Below are positions 51,950 through 61,259 of a stretch of DNA of 64,000 bases, in pieces. Source of the DNA: Symsagittifera roscoffensis (taxonomy: Eukaryota; Xenacoelomorpha; Acoela; Convolutidae); contig NC_087062.1 in NCBI RefSeq assembly GCF_963678635.1, positions 4,179,556 to 4,243,555 of the forward strand. Reading direction: 5' to 3'. The notes beneath the pieces were generated by a model. It did not search any database, was not told the DNA's origin, and saw nothing but the letters and a program-made list of their open reading frames with translations. How positions within the stretch are numbered: the stretch's first letter is position 1; each line of letters starts with the position of its first letter. A program made the position numbers and the translations under genes.

Positions 51950-54900
51950 ATGGCAGACCGATTATGGAAATCCGTGCCCGCGGCCCTGAAGAAGCCCACT
52001 CTTGATGAGCTGTACAGACGCCTGACGGACTTGGACTACACCCAAATAGACGAGAGAATGGCGGTGATGCTGAATGCCATCCTCCAGTTGGAGGACCAGG
52101 GTGAGTGCAGGGAGTCTGCAACGGAGGCTGTCTTGATGATCGGCTACACCACCGAGGGAATATCGAACCAAGAACAGACCAGATGGTTGTCTTGGAATGT
52201 GGATGGAGGAGTAAGGGGTTTTGACTTGGCAAGGAATCCTGGCCTGAATAACAATACCGAATATGGCGCAGGGGAATTCCCACTACCGACTAGGCCAACA
52301 GTAAGATCCACAAGCCAGAGCTCGAGTAGGGTGCCATCGATGTCACGAACGCAACAGACGACCGAGGCATATCCGGATCTAGGTGTTCTAAAGAAAGAGC
52401 TCGAGAAGACGCAGAAGGAAAGGAATAAGGCGAACCTCGATCGGGATCAGGCAAAGCTGGATCGGGAGAAGGTTCAGCTGGAAAGGGACCAGGCGGTCAA
52501 CGAGCGAGACCAGGCTCTGAGGTTGCTTGAGATGCAAAAAGCTGAACATCAACAGGAGTTAAGGGTGCGGGAGAACGCCGCAAATCGTGATCAATTGAGG
52601 TCGGAATTGGACAGAATAGAACAACGACAACGCGAGCTTGATGCACAGAAGGGAGCCAGGCCGAAGGAGCGAGTGGTCACCAGCTCGAGGCCAGAGTCAC
52701 GTATGGAGGTGGATGAAGCCCCCAGAGCAAGAGCACGGTTCAACCTTGACCGCGAGGCCCGAGAACACATGAGTGAAGGGTTGGAAGTTTGGATACCGAA
52801 TGACGCAACGTCTTCCTTGCGTAGCCTAGAGACGCAACCCATACGCCCACTGATGGATGTGGAGCTGCCGGGATATACCCCAACCTCGACCTCGAGTGAC
52901 AGTCAGGTGAGCGGCGGCTCATCGCGTCTGAGAGAACTGGGCGAGAGATTGCGACAAAAGAGTCGTGAGAGTTCGGCAAGACCGGAGCTTCCCCCGACGT
53001 GGAGGGAACAGCCGGTTAGGAGTGTCGTGATCTCGAGTTATAAGAAGAATACAGAGGGGAGGTACCACAGGCACAATCGGCTGGACTGGAGTGCGGAGCA
53101 GAAAGCTAGGAGAGACTGCTTTCATGATGCGGCCTGGGTGCAGTACTTGGCGCCACCCCGGGTACCAGAAGGTGCGGTTCACCTAATCGTAGGGGACAGC
53201 CTGGTGCGGGTGTTGACCCGGATCCGATCGCACTGGCAGACGGGAATCTTGAGTTTCGCTGGAGCTGCCACGCCACAGATGTTGGCAACGCTTGACATGC
53301 TGGGGATGACCAAAGTATACACGGTGACCCTGATGGTCGGGACCAACGATGTATCAAGGGGTGAAGCGAGGAAAATAACAAGGCTGCACGATAAGGTGAG
53401 CTGCCTTCTTGAGGAACTGAGGATTCAGATGGACCCCATCCTGTTGACGATATGTACTGTCCCCTACAACATGATGTTTGATCAGCACGCCTTGGAGATG
53501 AACGAGAAGGTGCGGAACCTAAACAAGGTGATAAGAGACATCCACCGGAAGAGTGTGCTCCCTGTCAGACTGTTGGACGTGGCAGAGCGCATGGAGAAAG
53601 AGGGATTCCCTGAAGACACCTCCAGTGATGGAATCCATTTTGATAGACCGAGGGGAGCAGAGTGGCTAAACGACGTCTTCCAAGAACACATAAACGCGCT
53701 GGAGGCGGATCTGCTAGAGACAGCCCAATTCACATTAGGACCACCTCCGAACCCACCATTCCTTGCCTCAAGGGCCTTGTCTGGTCGCTTGGGACCGAGA
53801 GTTGACACTAGAGACAGTTCAAGGAGCAGCCAGACCAGATTGCAGAGTGCCACGCCAATGGAGTCTGAGGAGGTGACGTCATCAACACCTCCAGGCTCGG
53901 CGATATCCTCAGTGGTAGTGGCAGAGAGCAAACGGGAAAAGAAGTCTATGGAGACCGCTCGCTTGAGATATCCTGAGAAGGTGAAAGAACTGGATCTAGA
54001 GAGTTTGGAATGCAGGCGAGAATTGGCGGAAACCCTGGGGATCGAACGAGTGTCACACGAGGATTTGAATAGGCATCATTGCGTGGACTGGTTGAAAGCT
54101 CATGAGGCGCACTTCTCGAGAGCGAAGTTGATGGAGACCACAGACCTGACTGGAATTCCCACAAAAGCGATCATGGGACCCATTAACTACAGACCTCTCA
54201 AGCTGCTGGGGAGTCCTGGACTTATAGCAGAACCTCCCAAGCACCGAACTAGCATCGCCAGGATCAGGTTGGCAACCCCGGCACAGTTAAAGGTGGTAGA
54301 CAAGCTACTCAATCCGGGAGGAACGGGATTGCCAGATGCCGCTTACGAAGGCTCGAAATTGGCGGAAGATCCCAGGTACGGGAAGCCCTGTGGGAGTACC
54401 CAGCTGGCCAAAACCCTGGCAGTTTATGATAGAGCAGATCCAGCTGCTGCGAGAGTAGTCATTGTGGCGAGATCAGACTTCGAAGGAACGTCTCCCAAGT
54501 TGTTCTGGCCGGAGACTTTGATATACTCTTTGCCAGGAGCTGAATTAAATCAGATGTTAACTCTGGTGGTGGCAATAAAGTCGGAGATGCCCTGTGAACC
54601 TGAGCTGCTGTTGTTTGCAGGAATGAATGATCACCTGCACGCGATGGGACTTCTTGAGCAACTAAAGGGCGATGAAATTCCGACATCGAGGAAGATATGG
54701 GAAGCCATTCAAGCAATGTTTGCGGCGATGAATGAAGTGCAAGAGAATGTTGTCTCGAGATTCGGGTCCAAGACGAAGGTGGTGTTTACCACATCCCCTG
54801 GATACGCGAATATGCCACCCGCCCTACAGTTCGTGTACGCGGTCTTGATCCTGATAGCAGAAGGGAATGAATGGCGGATTCTAATGGCAGCTCCCAATCG

Positions 54901-57900
54901 GGAGTTGGAGCCATCGAACCTGAGGCTTCGCAAGTCAGAATTGGCGGCGGCATGGGCGGACATATCTCATGCACTGAGGGGCTTTTATGAACTAGCCGAC
55001 ATCCTGATCGTATTAGACGAGGTGCTCTTGCTAGAGATATCGAACTTTGCCAGGCAACTCAAGTTCAGCCCAGTCATTGGGGACGATCACCCGGCGATAA
55101 GCAAATTAACGGCCAGCTTGTGGTTTCGGAGTATGGATGTGAAGATCACAAACTCCACCAGCAAGTCTAGAGGTCCCAGTAACGAGAGAAGAAATGTGGC
55201 CGAGACGGAAAAGCAATTAGAATCGATGAAATATCGTTTGACTCAAGAGAATGGCTGGTGGCCATTTTTGACACCAAGGCTGGAGAACGCCACGAACAAG
55301 ACAAGGGAGGAAGCACCACCCCTCGTGAAACAAGTCTGGAGTTTTCTGGAGAAACAACTGGAGCTGGCCGAAACAAGAGACATGACGGTGGCTGGATTTG
55401 TCTCGGCCGCCAATGAAGTGACGATTGGAGGGTTCTGGAGAGAGCACGCCAAAGGCGAATTAAAGACTAGGAGGGGTTACGAGATTCTCAAGTTCTTGAG
55501 TCCTTGCTGGGAGAAGGAATTCTTGGCAGGAATATTCGGTAGCACGGCGACTATCTTTGGAGCCTTCGTGCAGGAGATACTGGGCATGCCCATCAGCCTG
55601 CTCTTGGCCCTGTATTTGGTCTACCCCAGATACTTGTTCAACATGGGCCCAGCATACATGTTTAGTCGGGGAGTGGAGACACTTCGAGTTGATGGGTATC
55701 TGGCACTAGTACTCTTGACCCATGGGGAATTGGTGTCGTTTCATCGATTAATGGAATATGGAGAGCCTCTGTCTATGGGGAGAGTCCACACGAGCATCGA
55801 AACCAGCTCCTACAAGTGTGCCGCAGGGTTGAAGACGTTGCTAGTACAAAACCTCATGATGCAAAATCGGCACATGACGGGTGAAGATGGGAATCCAACT
55901 TCGAGAGAAGAATGGAAGAAGACGAACAGAGGGATGCCTCTGCTGACGGACCTATGCCTGGCAATGAGGTCGGACCCAATGGGGATAATCCGGGGCCTAG
56001 AGGAGGTGGTGACCTGCATTTATGGTCCAGCAGTGACGTACGCGTTCCCAGACCCCCTGGTGACAACGTATCGTCACTCTGTAACGCACTTGAGTCTTAT
56101 CAGTATACTGGATGGGACGGCGTTAAATTGGTGTCAGCAGGAGGTGCTCAGAGGGCGAATGAGCAACACGGTACTCTTTGGAAAGGTGAAATATGCCGAG
56201 CTAATAGTGTACAACTTCAGGGGGCAAATGCAATGTAGAATGGGAGGCAAGCGAGAGGGTCCCATCGAAATGTATCCCAAATTCTGGAACTTGAACCCAT
56301 TGACGGCGGACGGACCAGAAATCTTGAGAATTCCTGCCTGGAAGGAGTGCTTCGCACTGGTGAAGAGGGAGCTGGAGACCATAATGGAGAAAGAAATCCT
56401 CCCAGCCACCATGCCTGAGTTCCCAATAGTCAGGAGGATGACCTTAGGAATGAATAGTCCCTTGGTAGTTCCCTCCATAATGGCGAGGATGACGACGGAG
56501 GAAATGCAGAAGGATTTCACTGATGGCTGGGACACCCTGTTCAGTGGCTACACGGCGGCGGTCTACTTCCATACCAGCGAGACGAAGGTAAATTCGTGGA
56601 CGACGCAAGCGAAAAAGAGTAGAGGTTCGCAGCCCCCAGGGTATGAGGTGCGGAAGGTCTTGAGAACTCTAGAGAAGGAGGGACTTGAGAACATGTTACC
56701 CATATGGGATGATGGCAGGATGATCGTGATGGAGGGGCACGTCGCATTGGTGGACGACATGAAATTTGCCACGAGAAAATATAAGGCACCCTATGGCTTG
56801 GAACAGGTGGAAATAAGACAGGAGGGAACAGAACTAGATGCAGCAGGTCAACTGCATGTAGCACTGACGGAATACAAAAAGCTGGATCCTACGACACCAT
56901 CACCACTGTCCGTGGACACGCCTGGAGACAAGAGGAGTGGACCCGTCGAGGACCGATTTAAGAAAATTCTCGAGAGAAGGAGACATGAGTCAGAAGAAGA
57001 GAGTATGGATGAAACTCTCAGTGAAGCCGGTGAAGACATGGAAGTGGGGAATACGCCTGAACCAGGGCCATCAGGGGAGGAGCTCACCACTCAAGAGCTG
57101 TTGAAAGACTTGAGCGAGGAGAATTGGGCAGATACTGCCACACCACCCCTGATTCCGTCCCCCCGGAAGGATCTGGAATTGCCATTGGCAAGTGAGACCT
57201 TCAATATGGGGATGATACTCTTGAGCTCGGAGGAAAGGGAAAAGAACACTTTCGAAGGGAACAGGGACATATTCCTGGGATCACTGAAGGACGATGCTTG
57301 GCAGGAGTTCTTGGAAGAATTCAATCAAGAAGTGGGCAGCGAGACGACGCTGGACAAATTCAAGGAGGAACTGTGGGACACAGTCGTAAGATTTGGAGAA
57401 CCGCTTCTGATAGGAACGGGCCTGGATGAGAAGGCGAGAAAAGAGCTACTGAGCAAGCTGGTAGAGCTGAGGAATTCACGATCGAAGACTAGAGAAGAAA
57501 AATGTGAGGACAGCTCTACTCGGAGACAAAAAACTGTAGATAAAATGGTTAATGATATAAAAAGGGATAAGGTTGGGACTAGTAATATGATTAAAAGTAC
57601 TAATATCCTTAAGGCTCGAGCAGGGGGGAGGCAAGAGTTGGAAGGAGTGGATGGAGAGGTCGAATCAGTGATGGTAGCCACAACACCCTCAAGTAGAGAT
57701 GTGAAGACTCGCAAGAGGAAGAGAGAAGTGGAAGGATTGGGTAGTCCTTCAGTGGATGCTGTTTCGGAAGGAAACTTGAGAGAGACGGCGCCCATGGTTT
57801 TGGCTCGATGCAAGACGGCGGCATACAAGAGCAGCTCGGAGCTCAGAAGACCACTTGAAGTAGAGAGGGAAATAGAGGTTTCCACCAGTTCGACATCGGA

Positions 57901-58330
57901 GGAAGACTTCAAGCCTCAGAAGATAAACGTGAAGAGAGGTTCAACGAACGGACAGACATGGGAAATAGATGTCGGCAAAGAATGGATCTCGAAGGCACAC
58001 CAGGCCACGGGCAAGCGAGTGACAAGTGATCCATTGGAAAGGAACAAGACGAGGAACACCTCCCGGACGTGGTGGGTGGCCCTTGAAACATTGAAAGAAA
58101 TGGAGGACTGCTGGAAGAAGTTGGACAGTGGAGTAGCTCGCAAGCGACGCAATTGGGCCACCCAGCAAAAGGCCGAGGTTAATAGAATAGAAATGGCAAA
58201 TCATCTGAAGAGGTCCTGGCAGAGTTTGTTGAAGGATCATTTTGAAGAAGCAATGAGGACACCCTCATCAGCACCACCATTAATGGCGAATCCCTTCGTT
58301 AGAACTGCAGGACAGTTAATGTTCACCTGA
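51950..58330 (+). CDS. Giant accessory ORF3 (2126 aa) with coiled coil and SGNH-hydrolase-like domains
   Basis: ATG 51950, TGA 58328-58330. Residues 1-120 are of unknown fold. About 145-235 is a charged coiled coil (repeated LDRDQAKLDRE-type text). About 405-600 is an SGNH/GDSL-hydrolase domain with block I IVGDSLVR (Ser near 417), block III MVGTNDVS (Asn near 466) and block V SDGIHFD (Asp-x-x-His near 560-563). About 825-1060 looks like a second, diverged SGNH fold (VVIVARSDF, YSLPGAEL, LLLFAGMNDHL, then GDDHPA). About 1100-1650 is a region I do not recognise, with a hydrophobic stretch near 1195-1235. The C-terminal third is acidic/basic low complexity. No signal peptide or clear envelope features are seen. 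SGNH enzymes are esterases; in CR1-group LINEs they occur as ORF1. The role here is unknown. Confidence 0.85.
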   Translation: MADRLWKSVPAALKKPTLDELYRRLTDLDYTQIDERMAVMLNAILQLEDQGECRESATEAVLMIGYTTEGISNQEQTRWLSWNVDGGVRGFDLARNPGLNNNTEYGAGEFPLPTRPTVRSTSQSSSRVPSMSRTQQTTEAYPDLGVLKKELEKTQKERNKANLDRDQAKLDREKVQLERDQAVNERDQALRLLEMQKAEHQQELRVRENAANRDQLRSELDRIEQRQRELDAQKGARPKERVVTSSRPESRMEVDEAPRARARFNLDREAREHMSEGLEVWIPNDATSSLRSLETQPIRPLMDVELPGYTPTSTSSDSQVSGGSSRLRELGERLRQKSRESSARPELPPTWREQPVRSVVISSYKKNTEGRYHRHNRLDWSAEQKARRDCFHDAAWVQYLAPPRVPEGAVHLIVGDSLVRVLTRIRSHWQTGILSFAGAATPQMLATLDMLGMTKVYTVTLMVGTNDVSRGEARKITRLHDKVSCLLEELRIQMDPILLTICTVPYNMMFDQHALEMNEKVRNLNKVIRDIHRKSVLPVRLLDVAERMEKEGFPEDTSSDGIHFDRPRGAEWLNDVFQEHINALEADLLETAQFTLGPPPNPPFLASRALSGRLGPRVDTRDSSRSSQTRLQSATPMESEEVTSSTPPGSAISSVVVAESKREKKSMETARLRYPEKVKELDLESLECRRELAETLGIERVSHEDLNRHHCVDWLKAHEAHFSRAKLMETTDLTGIPTKAIMGPINYRPLKLLGSPGLIAEPPKHRTSIARIRLATPAQLKVVDKLLNPGGTGLPDAAYEGSKLAEDPRYGKPCGSTQLAKTLAVYDRADPAAARVVIVARSDFEGTSPKLFWPETLIYSLPGAELNQMLTLVVAIKSEMPCEPELLLFAGMNDHLHAMGLLEQLKGDEIPTSRKIWEAIQAMFAAMNEVQENVVSRFGSKTKVVFTTSPGYANMPPALQFVYAVLILIAEGNEWRILMAAPNRELEPSNLRLRKSELAAAWADISHALRGFYELADILIVLDEVLLLEISNFARQLKFSPVIGDDHPAISKLTASLWFRSMDVKITNSTSKSRGPSNERRNVAETEKQLESMKYRLTQENGWWPFLTPRLENATNKTREEAPPLVKQVWSFLEKQLELAETRDMTVAGFVSAANEVTIGGFWREHAKGELKTRRGYEILKFLSPCWEKEFLAGIFGSTATIFGAFVQEILGMPISLLLALYLVYPRYLFNMGPAYMFSRGVETLRVDGYLALVLLTHGELVSFHRLMEYGEPLSMGRVHTSIETSSYKCAAGLKTLLVQNLMMQNRHMTGEDGNPTSREEWKKTNRGMPLLTDLCLAMRSDPMGIIRGLEEVVTCIYGPAVTYAFPDPLVTTYRHSVTHLSLISILDGTALNWCQQEVLRGRMSNTVLFGKVKYAELIVYNFRGQMQCRMGGKREGPIEMYPKFWNLNPLTADGPEILRIPAWKECFALVKRELETIMEKEILPATMPEFPIVRRMTLGMNSPLVVPSIMARMTTEEMQKDFTDGWDTLFSGYTAAVYFHTSETKVNSWTTQAKKSRGSQPPGYEVRKVLRTLEKEGLENMLPIWDDGRMIVMEGHVALVDDMKFATRKYKAPYGLEQVEIRQEGTELDAAGQLHVALTEYKKLDPTTPSPLSVDTPGDKRSGPVEDRFKKILERRRHESEEESMDETLSEAGEDMEVGNTPEPGPSGEELTTQELLKDLSEENWADTATPPLIPSPRKDLELPLASETFNMGMILLSSEEREKNTFEGNRDIFLGSLKDDAWQEFLEEFNQEVGSETTLDKFKEELWDTVVRFGEPLLIGTGLDEKARKELLSKLVELRNSRSKTREEKCEDSSTRRQKTVDKMVNDIKRDKVGTSNMIKSTNILKARAGGRQELEGVDGEVESVMVATTPSSRDVKTRKRKREVEGLGSPSVDAVSEGNLRETAPMVLARCKTAAYKSSSELRRPLEVEREIEVSTSSTSEEDFKPQKINVKRGSTNGQTWEIDVGKEWISKAHQATGKRVTSDPLERNKTRNTSRTWWVALETLKEMEDCWKKLDSGVARKRRNWATQQKAEVNRIEMANHLKRSWQSLLKDHFEEAMRTPSSAPPLMANPFVRTAGQLMFT

Positions 58331-59482
58331 AGTCTGGTGGGGATAGAGTTGGAAACACTGACCTCGTATGACAGGCTGAAGTTGGGAAGCAAGAAGCTAG
58401 ATGTGTATCAGGCACTGATGCAACACGTAGCCAGGGACAACTCAGGCTTGAGCCTGGCCAGAAGAAAGGATGCCACGTGTTTCTTGAGATGGATAATGTC
58501 GATGATGTCTGATAGCACCATCCTGGCATGCCAACAGAGAACAAGCGTAAGCAAAACCATGGAAAAAAGAGTCTCAACTGTCATCTTGAACGTGTATCAG
58601 AGCACAGGAATAGAAAAGGAAGAGGGTTCCAGACTATCCCTAGAGAACCATAGGAAGCTAGACGAGGTACGGAGGTTTTATAATAAGAAGCTCGAAGAAG
58701 AACATGATGTTCACCGTAACCTGGCCTCGTCAGAGCAGTACTCGAGAATCAGCGAGAAGGGGGAATACCAATATGTGTCTGGAGTGATGGGAATGGCCTA
58801 CAACCCCTTCTTAGACTCGGAAGCTGGAGGCGCCCACCGGAACCATGAGGTAGCGGAGCTACTGAAGTTTTGGACAGAAAGAATAATGGAAATAGACGCG
58901 GTGGAAAAAGAGGGGCCGAGCCTGGGCCTGATTCTTGAGAAAACACCAGAGGTGGTGAGCATACCGCGTTCAAACAAGAGAATTGAAGTGAACATGGGCG
59001 ATGGAAATGGCTTGTTAACCACGAACTTGGGAGTGATATGGAAGCTATTAAGACCCTCCTGGTGTCCACATCCCCACGCGAGTCTGATCGAGGAAACCAC
59101 CGAGCGAGTGAGGTTAGCACCAACGGAAGATGAAGATCTGGCAAAGTTGAGTGTGCTGCATAAGCTAACTTCACCTCAGATGCAAGAGCCAAGCGAAAAG
59201 ACTAGTAATCCCGGGTCAGCAAAGAAATTGGAGCCGGGTAGCTGTCTGGATTCGACGTGTGGAAACGGAGAGCACACCTGCGATGGACGGTCATGCGTTA
59301 GAATACTGTCATTTCAAAAAGAAGACCTGGTCACTTGGTTCGAAGACATAACAGAAAGGGAGAAAAGTGAAGTGCAAATAGTAGCGGAGTGTTACGCGAG
59401 AACCACGGTGAATATAGCGACAGCTCTCGGATTCTTCTCGAGAATGCGTAGTCTGCAGTCACTGGAAAGACTAGAATCCTGA
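58331..59482 (+). CDS. Accessory ORF4 (in frame with ORF3 after a UGA)
   Basis: Open frame directly after the ORF3 TGA, in the same frame, about 383 residues. The first in-frame ATG is at 58418 (codon 28 of the open stretch after 58337), and earlier codons look coding. It is mostly helical and charged, with no family recognised. A cysteine cluster near 59241-59300 (C-x4-C-x6-C-x4-C in SCLDSTCGNGEHTCDGRSC) could bind zinc. It ends at GAA-TCC-TGA (59474-59482), where the next ORF is reached by a +1 shift. It may be expressed by readthrough from ORF3 or from its own ATG. Confidence 0.7.
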   Translation, partial: SLVGIELETLTSYDRLKLGSKKLDVYQALMQHVARDNSGLSLARRKDATCFLRWIMSMMSDSTILACQQRTSVSKTMEKRVSTVILNVYQSTGIEKEEGSRLSLENHRKLDEVRRFYNKKLEEEHDVHRNLASSEQYSRISEKGEYQYVSGVMGMAYNPFLDSEAGGAHRNHEVAELLKFWTERIMEIDAVEKEGPSLGLILEKTPEVVSIPRSNKRIEVNMGDGNGLLTTNLGVIWKLLRPSWCPHPHASLIEETTERVRLAPTEDEDLAKLSVLHKLTSPQMQEPSEKTSNPGSAKKLEPGSCLDSTCGNGEHTCDGRSCVRILSFQKEDLVTWFEDITEREKSEVQIVAECYARTTVNIATALGFFSRMRSLQSLERLES

Positions 59483-60830
59483 ACATCATTTAGTGACGGC
59501 GTTGAGCGTAGAATCATGGCCCGGGGTGTTGCAGGTGACTCAAAAACACATCCGGAGCTGGAAGGTTGGTCTCGAGGCGGAAATGGGATTTCCCATGAGC
59601 GAAGCTTATGGCTTGCCATTGAACGCGAAATCGCTGATAGGGTCAATGATGGCCAACTTGTGCGGAAGTCACTACCCACTGCACATGGTGATGGTGGAAG
59701 CATCCAGCCAGAGAGTACTGGTGGACAAGGCCTTCTCAGTGCCCAAGTGCGTGAGGTTGGCTCGGATATCGCATCACTCGCACAAGTTGTTGAGAAAAAT
59801 CAGAGGGACAGTACCAAAAGAATTGAGAGATGACTTGAGAGAAATCTGGGGAGAAGAACTTTTGAAGTTGGAGAGAGAGAACACAAGCGATCACGAGAGA
59901 CAAAACGTGATCGGAAAACCTATGGGAAGTGCTCCAAACCTGGAAGATAACGACACGATGCATGAGAAAATGATGGAGCTTGAGCCTCTCTTGGAAGCCT
60001 CGGGGGAGCGTAACCTCAGGAGCATTGAAATCACCCATGGAGAATGCCCATGCCACTGTTTAGCGCAAACGGTGTGGTATCCAGATCACAAGAACCTTTG
60101 CCTGGTGTGGGATATGGAAGAAATCCGGTCGATCGGACTACCGGATCACCGACAGAAGGTGACGATCTTGGTAGTGAGTACGATCTTGGCTCTGAGATGG
60201 ATAGAAGAGAATATAACGAAGTATCGGGAAGCGGGGACGCCAACGGCAGAGTCAATATACGCGATAGACTACAGTAGGAGACTCGAGTTGTTTGAGACTG
60301 CGTGCAAGGTATTCGCCATACCAACGGAAGTCAGACATGTCTGGAGCCGTTTGAGGTACTTCCCATGGTTTCGGGCGACGCTGACGTCCTGGTTGTACAT
60401 GACAACGAAAGATCACATGAGAAAACATCAAAAGGAGTATCGACAGTTCCAGGCCGAGATTGGGCCGGAAGCTTTCAAGAGACCCCTGTTAACCCATCGT
60501 AATGCAATCACGACAGGATGGAAGAGAGTGGGTAAAATGTCTAGAGACAACACCAAGGCGAGGGAATCGATACTAGAGGAGGACCTGGCGAAGAACGTGA
60601 GCTTGAGCCTGCACAACTCCTTTTGTTTGAACCGGGAATCTAGGGTGAAGGCACTACCCAACCAAGCAAAGAGGTTGCAAGAACAAAGAGAATGGATGCG
60701 ATCCTACGAGCAGCTGAAGGCTTGGGAGGAGATTGTGATTAGCTCCGATGATGAAGAGGAACTGTTGAGACAGTTTGCCGTATCTAGTACTTCAGGGTGC
60801 AGTACCTCCAAGGCGAAGAGTGCGAGATGA
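59475..60830 (+). CDS. Accessory ORF5 (+1 frame relative to ORF4)
   Basis: About 450 residues, open from just after TAG 59472-59474 to TGA 60828-60830. The first in-frame ATG lies about 100 bases in (near 59583), and the preceding codons (VLQVTQKHIRSW) look coding, so translation probably enters by frameshift. A CPCHC cluster occurs near residue 185, then LVWDMEEIRSIGLPDHR and TILVVSTILALRWIEENI. The C-terminus is acidic (SSDDEEELL) and then basic. No family recognised. It is the last ORF before the 3' LTR. Confidence 0.7.
   Translation, partial: NPEHHLVTALSVESWPGVLQVTQKHIRSWKVGLEAEMGFPMSEAYGLPLNAKSLIGSMMANLCGSHYPLHMVMVEASSQRVLVDKAFSVPKCVRLARISHHSHKLLRKIRGTVPKELRDDLREIWGEELLKLERENTSDHERQNVIGKPMGSAPNLEDNDTMHEKMMELEPLLEASGERNLRSIEITHGECPCHCLAQTVWYPDHKNLCLVWDMEEIRSIGLPDHRQKVTILVVSTILALRWIEENITKYREAGTPTAESIYAIDYSRRLELFETACKVFAIPTEVRHVWSRLRYFPWFRATLTSWLYMTTKDHMRKHQKEYRQFQAEIGPEAFKRPLLTHRNAITTGWKRVGKMSRDNTKARESILEEDLAKNVSLSLHNSFCLNRESRVKALPNQAKRLQEQREWMRSYEQLKAWEEIVISSDDEEELLRQFAVSSTSGCSTSKAKSAR
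59477..59482 (+). other. UCC-UGA, antizyme-type +1 frameshift site candidate
   Basis: ORF4 ends in TCC-TGA. Skipping the T at 59480 continues at GAA (59481) directly into the ORF5 frame, which is open from 59475. UCC-UGA is the core of the +1 site of ornithine decarboxylase antizyme genes. The following base is A, whereas antizymes usually have U. Confidence 0.5.
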
Positions 60831-61259
60831 GCAGGTGGCTCGAATGGATCTTGAGTCTTGAGAGGGAAAGGGGGGCTTGAGCGTGGATCCGGGTGAAACT
60901 TGGATTCACGAAAAAGAAGTCTTAACAAAGCAAATATTGTTATTAATATACTATATTTATTATATAAATCAAAATGCTGCATGACAATTTCCTGATTGAA
61001 TAGGACAAAAGAAATTTTAAATGATTGGCTTGGAAAGCAAGAATTCAAGGGTGCAGGTGTGTGCAGATTTTGATTGCTGTTTAGCGATAGTGTGAAAATT
61101 TTACATGGCTGTGAATTTTGGGGTGTAGATAAGCTTAAGTCTGCTGCAAACTTCTGTAAATGACCACTGGCACTGTATCTTGAGTAACACTCGGTTTTCT
61201 GGGACTCACTGGCAGAAGACAGCACGCGATGAGGACATCGATCTCGAGTCCGGGGAGTA
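60831..61259 (+). other. 3' untranslated region of the LTR element with polypurine tracts
   Basis: No gene. A strong polypurine tract, agagggaaagggggg, lies at 60861-60875, about 385 bases before the LTR. Directly before the LTR only ccggggagta is present (61251-61259), a weak polypurine tract. The strong one may be an internal priming site, or may mark the start of a longer ancestral LTR. Confidence 0.55.

Noticed and set aside
51950-58330. ORF3 as a retroviral envelope gene
   Set aside because: The position after pol suggests env, but there is no signal peptide, no furin-type site followed by a fusion peptide, and no C-terminal membrane anchor. The only hydrophobic stretch is internal.
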